A stretch of DNA of 64,000 nt. It comes from Catellicoccus marimammalium (lineage in GTDB: Bacteria; Bacillota; Bacilli; Lactobacillales; Catellicoccaceae). The DNA lies in assembly GCF_965139335.1 (NCBI RefSeq), contig NZ_CBCSEL010000001.1; one strand, written 5' to 3'. The translations under genes were made by a program, and so were the position numbers. A model generated the notes under the pieces. That model searched no databases, was not told the DNA's origin, and worked only from the letters and a program-made list of their open reading frames with translations. Below, in pieces: positions 43,939 to 51,295 of this stretch; positions within the stretch are counted from its first letter, which is position 1, and every line of letters starts with the position of its first letter.

Positions 43939-44748
43939 ATGAAAATTCAAGGAAAAATTCAAGAGAAAGGAAAAGTAACTTTTATCCAAGCAATCAAAGA
44001 CTTTTATAAAGGTTACATCGACTTTGGTGGACGTTCTACCCGTGGTGGTTATTGGTGGGCGACACTATTTACTTTTATTATTACACTTTTATATGGAATT
44101 GGACTTATTGCGGCTACCGCTAGTTTTATATTAAGCAATAGCTCTGATCAAATCTTAGGCTTGGTGATTATTTTAGGAGGAGCAATCTTAGCTTGGATTT
44201 TCCTCTTCCCAGGATTCCCATTAACTTGTCGTCGTATGCGTGATGCAGGAATGACCACAACGGCAATTGTTGTATTTTATATTATATCTATTGCTGTTGC
44301 TATGGTATCTTCGATTCACGAAGATAGCACTTTCTTTGCTTTTGCGACAAGCGTTATTGGTTTAGTTCAGTTTGTTATCACTCTTCTACCATCTGACCAA
44401 TTGACAGCTGATAGTCAAAATCCATGGGCACAAAAATTCTTCCGTCAAAAAGAAGTAAAACCTTTGACAGGAAAAGAAGCTAAACCATCAACTGTAATTC
44501 AACGTGCAATGGAAAATGAAGATGGAACAAAAGTTGTTCCAGCCTTAGCAGAAGAAAAAGAAGTAGTAGCAAGCACAACAGAAGTTACTTCTATTCAAGA
44601 CGAAACTTCTTCTACCACAGAAGAAAAACAAGAAGATAGCGTTTCTAAAGATTCGATTTCTACACAAGAAATAGAAGAAAAAACAGAAGAAAATTGCTCT
44701 TCTTGCTCTCATCTAACTGAAGAAAATGCAGATGAAAAAAAAGATTAA
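43939..44748 (+). CDS. DUF805 membrane protein with long acidic tail
   Basis: 269 aa. The DUF805 domain occupies about residues 15-165: FYKGYIDFGGRSTRGGYWWA, four spans, and the CRRMRDAGMTTTA motif. The last 100 residues are Glu/Thr/Ser-rich, disordered-looking and cytoplasmic, ending CSSCSHLTEENADEKKD. Function unknown. It is cotranscribed with the DUF368 gene. Confidence 0.85.
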   Translation: MKIQGKIQEKGKVTFIQAIKDFYKGYIDFGGRSTRGGYWWATLFTFIITLLYGIGLIAATASFILSNSSDQILGLVIILGGAILAWIFLFPGFPLTCRRMRDAGMTTTAIVVFYIISIAVAMVSSIHEDSTFFAFATSVIGLVQFVITLLPSDQLTADSQNPWAQKFFRQKEVKPLTGKEAKPSTVIQRAMENEDGTKVVPALAEEKEVVASTTEVTSIQDETSSTTEEKQEDSVSKDSISTQEIEEKTEENCSSCSHLTEENADEKKD

Positions 44749-44767
44749 AAAAATAACGATGAAAACC

Positions 44768-44865
44768 TTTACATTTTATTATTTATCCTTTATTATAATG
44801 AGTGTAAAGATCTTGTATATTTTTCTTTCGACAGGCGCATGATACGAAATGTATCATGCGTTTTT
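44768..44865 (+). ncRNA. Candidate short RNA with its own promoter and terminator
   Basis: TTTACA (44768-44773), exactly 17 bases, TATTAT (44791-44796), then about 63 bases ending in the perfect 10-pair hairpin CGCATGATAC / GTATCATGCG with T5 (44836-44865). No reading frame of note lies between. The hairpin may simply end the DUF805 transcript, and the promoter may feed the Usp gene by read-through. Confidence 0.35.
44836..44865 (+). terminator. Terminator after the DUF368-DUF805 operon
   Basis: CGCATGATAC, GAAAT loop, GTATCATGCG, TTTTT: a perfect 10-pair stem. Confidence 0.92.
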
Positions 44866-44957
44866 CATCATCTATCTATTTTTTTCCTTATTTTTATAAA
44901 ATGAGTTATGATAAAGATAGGAAGATGACTATCGTAAAAAGAAAAAGAGGGATGAAA

Positions 44958-45401
44958 ATGACACAATTATACAAAAATATTTTAGTTGGTATTGATGAAG
45001 GTCCATTATCACAAAAAGCTTTACATCAAGCAATTCAATTAGCAAAACAAAATCAATCTACATTATATGTAGTTACCGTTTTAAGTGAAGAAGAAGTTAC
45101 AAAAGGGACCGATGAATTCGTTGCGACAGAAGAATTTTTCAAATTGGAACGCGAACGAGCAGAAAAATTATTACATGAAGCCAAAGAAGCTTTCACAAAC
45201 GAAGGGGTTACTGGAGATTGTTATTTACAATTTGGTTCCGCTAAAAAATTATTAGCAGAAACTTTACCTGAAACTTGGGATATTGATTTAACAGTAATTG
45301 GTGCTCCAGATAAACATTTAGAAAATTACTTTGGCATTGGTTCTGTGGCTTCTTATGTGGTTCGTCACAGTAAAAACAATGTCTTTATCACTAAACAATA
45401 A
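44958..45401 (+). CDS. Universal stress protein, UspA family
   Basis: 147 aa starting MTQLYKNILVGIDEG at 44958, with GAGGG six bases before; an ATG two codons earlier is also possible. The Rossmann-like UspA fold shows Asp in VGIDEG (13-18 region), a long helix QLAKQNQSTLYVVTVL, and the nucleotide motif G-x2-G-x9-G-(S/T) seen as TVIGAPDKHLENYFGIGSVASYVV (shortened around residues 112-135; the first Gly pair is G-A-P rather than G-R-R/H-G). ATP binding is therefore uncertain. The role is a general stress response. Confidence 0.9.
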   Translation: MTQLYKNILVGIDEGPLSQKALHQAIQLAKQNQSTLYVVTVLSEEEVTKGTDEFVATEEFFKLERERAEKLLHEAKEAFTNEGVTGDCYLQFGSAKKLLAETLPETWDIDLTVIGAPDKHLENYFGIGSVASYVVRHSKNNVFITKQ

Positions 45402-45420
45402 AAATGAAATGGGAGAAATT

Positions 45421-46044
45421 ATGAAATATACAGTAAAAAAAATTATCACCGGATTTTTACAAGAAAATTGCTATATCGTTTCTAATGGACATAACGCTTT
45501 AATTATTGATCCAGGAGCAGATGCCCAAAAAATCATTCAATATATCCATGATGAACAATTAGTACCACGTGCTATTCTATTAACTCATGGACATTTTGAT
45601 CACATTGGTGCTGTAAATGCTCTAAAAGAAACTTTTGCAATTCCTGTCTTTATGAGTGAAAAAGAAGCTGATTGGCTAGAAGATCCTGAAAAGAACTTAT
45701 CAAATACTTTTAGTCCTCATCCAGTTTATGCTGATAAAGCAGAATTTAACTTGGATGTACAAAATTGTGATCGTTGCCTAGGAGATATCCACTTTACAAT
45801 GATTCCAACTCCAGGACATTCAGAAGGAAGTATTTCTTTCTTATTTGATGATTTTATTATTGTAGGAGATACGCTTTTTTATGAAAGTATTGGTCGTAGT
45901 GATTTCCCAACTGGAGATGCAAACACTTTATTAAATACTATTCGTCAAAAATTTATGACCTTACCGGATGATATTATCGTTTATCCAGGACATGGGCAAG
46001 CAACAACGATTGGACATGAGCGTCAACATAATCCATATTTATAA
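45421..46044 (+). CDS. Metallo-beta-lactamase-fold hydrolase, glyoxalase II-like (YqgX type)
   Basis: 207 aa starting MKYTVKKIITG at 45421 with a GGGAG site. Metal ligands are complete: THGHFDHIGA (His 57, 59, Asp 61, His 62 by rough count), TPGHSEGS, FYESIGRSDFPTGD and YPGHGQATT. The N-terminal FLQENCYIVSN is typical of YqgX/GloB-like hydrolases, which split thioesters such as lactoylglutathione or related thiol adducts. Substrate not known. It follows the Usp gene by 19 bases. Confidence 0.92.
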   Translation: MKYTVKKIITGFLQENCYIVSNGHNALIIDPGADAQKIIQYIHDEQLVPRAILLTHGHFDHIGAVNALKETFAIPVFMSEKEADWLEDPEKNLSNTFSPHPVYADKAEFNLDVQNCDRCLGDIHFTMIPTPGHSEGSISFLFDDFIIVGDTLFYESIGRSDFPTGDANTLLNTIRQKFMTLPDDIIVYPGHGQATTIGHERQHNPYL

Positions 46045-46048
46045 AATA

Positions 46049-46082
46049 AAAATACGCCATCTTAAGATGACGTATTTTTTTA
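46049..46082. terminator. Bidirectional terminator between the MBL-fold gene and uppP
   Basis: AATACGCCATCTTAAGATGACGTATT forms a stem with one mismatch and A/T runs on both sides. The uppP stop codon lies at its right edge. Confidence 0.9.
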
Positions 46083-46916
46083 TCTCATCGCAATAAACCA
46101 ATATCCTAATAGTAAAATACCTAAAATAATACGGTACCAACCAAAGGCTTTAAAGTCATGTTTTTGAATATATTTCATTAAGAATTTAATCGCTAAAACT
46201 GAAACAACAAAAGAAACGACACAGCCAACAAGAAGGACCATTCCATTTCCAAAAGTAATTGTGTTTCCTTTTAAGAAAAATTTTACCATCTTCAAAGCGC
46301 TGGCTCCAAGCATCGTTGGAATTCCTAAGAAGAAAGAAAATTCTGCTGAAACATAACGGGAACAGCCAATTAAAATAGCTCCTAAAATAGTAGCTCCAGA
46401 ACGACTTGTTCCAGGAATCAGTGCTAAAACTTGGAACATTCCAATAAAGAAGGCTGTTTTCCAAGTTAAACCGGGAAGTGTAGTTACTTTTGGTGTCACA
46501 TTTTTATTCCGATTTTCGATAATAATAAATAAAACCCCATAAACAATTAACATCACTGCTACAGGAACAAAATGATAAAAATGTGCTTCTAGCCAGTCAT
46601 CAAATAATAATCCAATGACAGCACTAGGAATACAAGCAACAATTACTTTTCCCCATAGTGTCCAAGTATCTTTCTTTTCAATTTCATTTTTTTGTGGAGA
46701 AAATGGATTTAATTTATGGAAATAAAGTAAAACCACAGCTAAAATCGCTCCCAATTGGATAACCACATTAAACATTTCCATAAAAGCAGCCGATTCTCTC
46801 ATCTTAATAAACTGATCGACTAAAATTAAGTGACCCGTACTACTAATCGGCAACCATTCGGTAATTCCTTCTACAATTCCCAAAATGGTAGCCTTTATTA
46901 TATTCATAATTTCCAT
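46080..46916 (-). CDS. uppP: Undecaprenyl-diphosphatase UppP (BacA)
   Basis: 278 aa with about eight spans. The catalytic motifs are intact: GIVEGITEWLPISSTGHLIL (Glu-rich motif, about 13-32) and LIPGTSRSGATILGAIL (about 167-183) with Ser and Arg. It removes a phosphate from undecaprenyl diphosphate so the lipid can be reused for peptidoglycan and other wall polymers; high levels give bacitracin resistance. An AAAGGA site precedes the ATG. Confidence 0.96.
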   Translation of the reverse strand: MEIMNIIKATILGIVEGITEWLPISSTGHLILVDQFIKMRESAAFMEMFNVVIQLGAILAVVLLYFHKLNPFSPQKNEIEKKDTWTLWGKVIVACIPSAVIGLLFDDWLEAHFYHFVPVAVMLIVYGVLFIIIENRNKNVTPKVTTLPGLTWKTAFFIGMFQVLALIPGTSRSGATILGAILIGCSRYVSAEFSFFLGIPTMLGASALKMVKFFLKGNTITFGNGMVLLVGCVVSFVVSVLAIKFLMKYIQKHDFKAFGWYRIILGILLLGYWFIAMR

Positions 46917-46947
46917 AGGCGATCCTTTCTAATTTTATTGCTTTTTT

Positions 46948-46956
46948 AGCATAGCA
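46948..46956 (-). promoter_or_regulatory. Extended -10 promoter of uppP
   Basis: Minus strand TGCTATGCT, about 32 bases before the ATG. Confidence 0.4.
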
Positions 46957-47034
46957 TACTCTTAAAAAAATTCCAGTCTCTTCACTGATTCTTAACTTTT
47001 TTACAATCCTTTCTCCTTCATAAAGATAAATCTT

Positions 47035-47062
47035 TTGGCTTATGATTAATTCATGATAGAAT
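47035..47062 (+). promoter_or_regulatory. Promoter of the EIIA-like gene
   Basis: TTGGCT, 16 bases, TAGAAT; the start codon is 40 bases further on. Confidence 0.45.
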
Positions 47063-47101
47063 GAATGTAAAGAAAGGAATGAAATTTTAGAGAAAGGAGA
47101 T

Positions 47102-47596
47102 TTGTCTCACTATCTTCCACCTTTCTTTTGGAGACAAATAGAACATATGAGTACTTCTCATCTTCCAAGCTTACATGCGGCCAGTACCGGAACTTTAATT
47201 TCTCTTTCTAAAGTTGAAGATGCATTATTCTCTTATCGTGTTTTAGGTGACGGATACTGTATTTTAGCAAAAGAATCGCAAGTAGTTGCTCCTTGTGATG
47301 GAACAATTACCATGACTTTTCCTACCAAGCATTGTTTTGCGTTACAAACAAAAGAACAAGAAACGATTTGGATTACTTTAGGTATTGATACGATTCAATT
47401 AGAAGGTAAACCATTTATTTCTCATGTTCATGTAGGGCAAACCGTGAAGACAGGAGATCTTTTATGTGAAATGAACCTTTCTCTACTTGATGAGTATCAT
47501 CTCGCGCCTTACGTGATTGTAACCGTACCAGATTGTATGCAACTTCCTTTTTCGATTGCCGAACAAGAAGTTCAACAATCTCAACCCCTAACATAA
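47102..47596 (+). CDS. Orphan EIIA-Glc-like protein lacking the phosphorylated histidine
   Basis: 164 aa starting at TTG 47102, chosen because AAAGGAG lies just before it; the next ATG (47147) has no site nearby. The EIIA-Glc fold is clear: VVAPCDGTITM (about 61-71), FPTKHCFALQT (His 77, the first conserved His) and HVHVGQTVKTGDLL (about 108-121). The active-site block normally reads (V/L)LIHIG(I/L)DTV; here it reads IWITLGIDTI, so the phospho-accepting His is Thr 92. The codon is ACT in the sequence. Without it the protein cannot take phosphate from HPr in the usual way. No EIIBC partner is nearby. It may be a regulator or a decaying gene. Confidence 0.85.
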   Translation: MSHYLPPFFWRQIEHMSTSHLPSLHAASTGTLISLSKVEDALFSYRVLGDGYCILAKESQVVAPCDGTITMTFPTKHCFALQTKEQETIWITLGIDTIQLEGKPFISHVHVGQTVKTGDLLCEMNLSLLDEYHLAPYVIVTVPDCMQLPFSIAEQEVQQSQPLT

Positions 47597-47624
47597 AAAG
47601 CTTCACCTAGTGTGAAGCTTTTTT
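47596..47624. terminator. Bidirectional terminator between the EIIA-like gene and the pseudoenzyme operon
   Basis: AAAAGCTTCAC, CTAG loop, TGTGAAGCTTTT stem with flanking A/T runs. Confidence 0.9.
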
Positions 47625-47629
47625 GTTTT

Positions 47630-47953
47630 CTATTTTTCCACCCAACGTAGATTTGGCGTAATATAACCCATCATTTTTCCTTTTAATTCTAAATGATGTT
47701 CTCTTTCATTAAAATCAATTTTATTTTCTTCATCTAAATATTGGATTTTATCTTTTTCCATGGCAATTTTTCCCAAATTAGACTCTACAAAAATAGCATC
47801 TTTTGGATACTCTGTACTATTCTCTAAATAAAAAACAGCATCATTGGAACAAATGCATCCAATCGGTTGATAAAGTAAAGATAGGCACTCTTTTCCTTCG
47901 CCTTTTTTTGCTGTAATATATTCTTTAGCTTTTGGTGTGAACTCGATTTTCAT
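47630..47953 (-). CDS. HesB/YneR-like Fe-S biosynthesis-domain protein
   Basis: 107 aa. It has the core HesB-like beta fold (KIEFTPKAKEYITAKK at the start, AIFVESNLGKIAMEK and LELKGKMMGYITPNLRWVEK at the end). The classic A-type Cys-Gly-Cys near the C terminus is absent; a CICSND stretch near residue 34 is the only Cys pair. This places it with the uncharacterised YneR-type branch of Lactobacillales rather than true IscA/SufA carriers. It is the last gene of the five-gene leftward operon, nine bases after the SGNH-like gene. Confidence 0.75.
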   Translation of the reverse strand: MKIEFTPKAKEYITAKKGEGKECLSLLYQPIGCICSNDAVFYLENSTEYPKDAIFVESNLGKIAMEKDKIQYLDEENKIDFNEREHHLELKGKMMGYITPNLRWVEK

Positions 47954-47962
47954 AAATATCTC

Positions 47963-48595
47963 CTATTCAAAATGTTCTAATAAACGTTGTGCAATAATGT
48001 GGTGTGTTGCTGGATGATAAGTCATTCCATCTTCAGCAATATAAGCTTGATTGCCATAACGAATGGCTAATTCATTGATAATTCCATCCAGTGCTACATA
48101 TTCACATTGACAATCACGAGCAATTTCTCGTAAAATTTGAATTTTTTGATTCATATCAATACGCAAAGCACGTGTTTGTGAATTGACATCTAATAAGAAG
48201 GGTTCTAATAAGATAATTCTTCGAGTAACTGTATTTTGAATTTCTTGAATTAACTGACGTAAATTTCGGTTAAAACGAGAATATTCTTTTAATGTAGCTT
48301 GCTCATGATGTTGTTCTGCTAAAATTGCATCTTGATGGCCAGCAAAAATAATTACTACATTTGGCTTTTGCTCAATACAACGTTCATTCATCGATTCCAT
48401 CATAATTTGTGAATTATCTCCTAATTGTGCTGCATTTGCAAAGCGTAAGCTTAAATCAGGATGTCTTGCATCTAATGCAGCTGCTGTAATCATAGCAAAA
48501 CCACGTCCCATATCAGAAAAGTCATCGTATTTACGACCGGCTCCTGTATTTAATCCACCTAAAAATAATATCTTATCATCTTGTTCTAATCGCAT
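47963..48595 (-). CDS. SGNH/GDSL-fold protein without catalytic serine (pseudoenzyme candidate)
   Basis: 210 aa, no signal peptide. The fold follows GDSL-type esterases closely: DKILFLGGLNTGAGRKYDD at the N terminus aligns with the usual KILFxGDSIT-x-AGR-x-Y-x-D, a G-R-G-F stretch follows, and AEDGMTYHPATHHI ends it. But block I GDS-x-T is GGLNT (catalytic Ser becomes Leu 15), block III GxND is GHQD (86-89), and block II Gly sits in QLGDNSQ. Only Asp 189 and His 194 of block V remain, with two extra residues between them. The frame is intact with no stop. Hydrolysis by the usual mechanism is not expected. It follows the GH3-like gene by two bases. Confidence 0.8.
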   Translation of the reverse strand: MRLEQDDKILFLGGLNTGAGRKYDDFSDMGRGFAMITAAALDARHPDLSLRFANAAQLGDNSQIMMESMNERCIEQKPNVVIIFAGHQDAILAEQHHEQATLKEYSRFNRNLRQLIQEIQNTVTRRIILLEPFLLDVNSQTRALRIDMNQKIQILREIARDCQCEYVALDGIINELAIRYGNQAYIAEDGMTYHPATHHIIAQRLLEHFE

Positions 48596-48597
48596 AA

Positions 48598-50046
48598 TTA
48601 TTCATTTCCTTCTTCTATTGTTCCTAAAAATGGTGTATTTTGTTTTATTTTTTCTAGTAAAGAAAGTAAAGTTTCTTCTTCTTGATCAAAAATAATGATC
48701 TCTTCAATTTCATTTTGTAACGGTACTTCTGGATTTCCACAAGTTAAAATACATTGTGCATCAGAAATTTTAGTTGTTCCATCTTGGCGAACCGTAATCA
48801 CAAAGTCATCAGTTGTCTCTCCTAAAGGTAAAACATAAAACTGTGCATCTTCCCATTGCTGAACGATCGATTGTACCAACGATTCTTCTTTTGGACTTGC
48901 TGGTTGTAAAGCAATTTTATGTCCTTTCGTTTGACGTAATCCTCCGTGATCATTACGTAAAACAATAGCTTCATTAGAAATTTTTCCTTGATACAATTGA
49001 TTTTTCGCTTGATGAACCTTAGCTAATTCTTGTTTTTTATTGCACACTTCTAAAAATGGGATATTGTCACATAAACCAAGCATTGCTTTAACTCCTAGAA
49101 TACGTTGCAATGATTGTTGCAATTGATGCTCGGTAAACACGCCAAAATGTAATCCTTCTTTTAATGCCGCAATTACAGTCTCAATCGGCTCCTCTGTATA
49201 AACCATATCACATCCTGAACCAATCGCTAAGGCATAATCTGCAGATTCTGCTGGACGAACATTTGCTACAATTACACCTGAAAATTGTAATTGTTTGCGC
49301 AACAATTGCTCTGTAATATAAGTGGAATAATAACTTGCACGTTGTTGTTCTTTTTCTTCTTCACTATACATTTGAATATAATCTGAGAAAGGAGTAGCAT
49401 CCAAAAGAAGAACACTTCCTCCTTCTTTAATCCAACGACGAGCATAAGCTCCATTTTGTTTTCGCCAGTCCCCTAAGCTAATTTTTTCATCGAATAAACC
49501 ATAACCCATGGCGATAACATCATTTTCAGTAACTCCTTGAGCAAAAGAAGAAAGAAATTCTCCACGATTCTTTGTCCAATAGCGAGTTTCTTCTTTTCCT
49601 TCTTTTGTCGAAAAGTTTGGTCCCTGAATAATATTTCCTCCAATTGCGCCCCATTCTAAAGCACTAACCCAACCTAAAGTATAAGCATTTTCTTCTTTAC
49701 CTGTAGCGCTAATTTTCAGAGGAGAACCAATAAAGGTTCCTTCTTCAATAGCTTCTTTTGTCCCTGTTACTAACTTACTAGTAATAAAAGCTGGTACTGC
49801 ATAATGAGTCTGTAAAAAACGACATTTTTCATAAAGATGGGCTTTACTATCTTTTTGTAAATATAGTCCTCCAACTCCAAAACTAGTAATTTCTTTATCT
49901 AGCGCTGAAATCTCTTCTTCTTGTGGCTGATAAAAAATTAATTGTGCTAATTTCTCTTCTAATGTTAAAGAATGAATTTTATTTTTTACCCACTGAATTC
50001 CTTCATCATCTAAATAAAATGGACTTTCATTCAAACGTACTTTCAT
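48598..50046 (-). CDS. GH3 beta-N-acetylglucosaminidase-like protein lacking catalytic motifs (pseudoenzyme candidate)
   Basis: 482 aa, cytoplasmic. The GH3 barrel is recognisable from SLTLEEKLAQLIFYQ (about 26-40), VGGLYLQ, AYTLGWVSALEWGAIGGNIIQGP (around 121-143) and FGVFTEHQLQQSLQRILGVKAMLG near residue 325. A C-terminal GH3-C-like domain follows. The signature KHFPG(H/D)G, which supplies the acid/base His, is replaced by VIAMGYGLFDE (177-187) with no His. The nucleophile block (V/I)-x-(T/S)-D becomes GVIVANVRP (257-265), Asn 262 standing for Asp. The frame is unbroken. It is therefore likely a non-catalytic binder of muropeptide or amino-sugar ligands; this is inference. Confidence 0.72.
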   Translation of the reverse strand: MKVRLNESPFYLDDEGIQWVKNKIHSLTLEEKLAQLIFYQPQEEEISALDKEITSFGVGGLYLQKDSKAHLYEKCRFLQTHYAVPAFITSKLVTGTKEAIEEGTFIGSPLKISATGKEENAYTLGWVSALEWGAIGGNIIQGPNFSTKEGKEETRYWTKNRGEFLSSFAQGVTENDVIAMGYGLFDEKISLGDWRKQNGAYARRWIKEGGSVLLLDATPFSDYIQMYSEEEKEQQRASYYSTYITEQLLRKQLQFSGVIVANVRPAESADYALAIGSGCDMVYTEEPIETVIAALKEGLHFGVFTEHQLQQSLQRILGVKAMLGLCDNIPFLEVCNKKQELAKVHQAKNQLYQGKISNEAIVLRNDHGGLRQTKGHKIALQPASPKEESLVQSIVQQWEDAQFYVLPLGETTDDFVITVRQDGTTKISDAQCILTCGNPEVPLQNEIEEIIIFDQEEETLLSLLEKIKQNTPFLGTIEEGNE

Positions 50047-50063
50047 CTTTTTCCCCTCTATTT

Positions 50064-50309
50064 CTAATCCAATCGATTCATTACAAATTGTAAAATAATA
50101 ATCACAATCACTGCTCCTAAAATTGCAGGAATAATAGCAATTCCAGCCAAATGGAATCCCCAGTCACCAAATAATCGCTCACCAACAAAAGATCCAACTA
50201 AGCCAGCAATACTATTTTTCAAACATCCACCAGCTCCAGAATCTCCTACAATCATACTTGCGATGGCTCCTACAACGGTACCAATGATTAATAACCAAAT
50301 CGTATGCAT
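50064..50309 (-). CDS. GlsB/YeaQ/YmgE-family small membrane protein
   Basis: 81 aa with three membrane segments. The family pattern is clear: IWLLIIGTVVGAIASMIVGDSGAGGCLKN (shortened; about 3-31), IAGLVGSFVGERLFGDWG, and IPAILGAVIVIIILQFV. Related transglycosylase-associated proteins are induced by envelope or general stress in lactic acid bacteria. It lies eight bases after the serine-hydrolase-fold gene and 17 before the GH3-like gene, within the pseudoenzyme operon. Confidence 0.88.
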   Translation of the reverse strand: MHTIWLLIIGTVVGAIASMIVGDSGAGGCLKNSIAGLVGSFVGERLFGDWGFHLAGIAIIPAILGAVIVIIILQFVMNRLD

Positions 50310-50317
50310 GTCTTCTT

Positions 50318-51250
50318 TTATCCTTCCTTTTGTACCATTTTATAAACATCATCGGAAATTTGTCCAATAATATAGTCTCCGTCACGATCTCCTTTAGTAT
50401 AAATCGTTACAATATAAGGATGTGCACCATAATAAATTCCAATATCATGATAATTTTCTTCTCTAAAAGAAGAACGGTGAGCCATTTTTTCTCGTGTTGT
50501 TTTTGTTGCTAATCCACTATTTCCTGATTTCAATAACCATTTTTGAATTTTGATATATTCAGGATTATTCGTTGGATTTTCATATAATAAACGCAAATAA
50601 TATAAAGCAGTTCCTGCTGTTAAGCAAGGTTCTTTCTCTTTTACTGGCTGATTTTTATCATAATATTGTTGCAAATATTGCAGCACTTCTTTTTCTCCAC
50701 CTAATACTTGGACTAACATTTCATAAGCAATCGAATCATTATAGGCCAACATTAAGCGAAGAAGGTCCTCAATCGTATAACTTTCTTTTGGATTTTTATA
50801 AATTTCTCCTTCATTCACTTCTGGCGTAATTCCTTCATAAGGAATCTCTTCTTTTGGATCTAATTGCTTAGCATAAATTTTATCTGCCACAATTAATGCA
50901 ACAGGAATATAAAAAGTACTTCCTGCTTGAAAAGGAATGTTTGCATTTAAAGAAAGAGTTTCTTTTGTTGTTAAATCATAAAAAGAAAATCCAACTAAAG
51001 CGGATTGATTTTTTAAAAGGCTTTGAATCTCTTCATTTAGGAGTGATAATCGTTCTTCTTCTTTTTCTTTTGCTTTCTTATACTGCATTTTTTCCTTATT
51101 TTGTTCTTGTTTTACTTCTTTTGCTTCATTTCTTTGTGTCCATTCTTGTAAATATAGTCGTCCACTTTGAAATAGAAAAATACCAACAAAAAGAAGAGCA
51201 CAAAGACCAAAAAAAGAAAGTACTATTTTTTTCTTTGGTTTTTTTTCCAC
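50318..51250 (-). CDS. Membrane-anchored serine-hydrolase/beta-lactamase-fold protein without SxxK, SDN or KTG (pseudoenzyme candidate)
   Basis: 310 aa starting at GTG 51250 with AGGAGG twelve bases before. One N-terminal anchor (about 9-27), a charged coiled coil (about 38-80) and then an extracellular beta-lactamase2-like domain. The active-site helix reads AGSTFYIPVALI: Ser 111 is kept but the essential Lys is Tyr 114. The second motif SDN is NDS (171-173, AYNDSIAYEML), and the third, HKTG, is HRSS (258-261). The codons confirm these changes. All three elements of a penicillin-interacting enzyme are lost, so D-Ala-D-Ala hydrolysis is unlikely. It is the first gene of the operon and might sense or bind peptidoglycan. 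Confidence 0.8.
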   Translation of the reverse strand: MEKKPKKKIVLSFFGLCALLFVGIFLFQSGRLYLQEWTQRNEAKEVKQEQNKEKMQYKKAKEKEEERLSLLNEEIQSLLKNQSALVGFSFYDLTTKETLSLNANIPFQAGSTFYIPVALIVADKIYAKQLDPKEEIPYEGITPEVNEGEIYKNPKESYTIEDLLRLMLAYNDSIAYEMLVQVLGGEKEVLQYLQQYYDKNQPVKEKEPCLTAGTALYYLRLLYENPTNNPEYIKIQKWLLKSGNSGLATKTTREKMAHRSSFREENYHDIGIYYGAHPYIVTIYTKGDRDGDYIIGQISDDVYKMVQKEG

Positions 51251-51286
51251 AAATTTACTGTTCCTCCTCTTTTATTTTGCCCTTTT

Positions 51287-51295
51287 ATTATACCA
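51287..51295 (-). promoter_or_regulatory. Extended -10 promoter of the pseudoenzyme operon
   Basis: Minus strand TGGTATAAT, 37 bases before the GTG start; no good -35. Confidence 0.6.
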
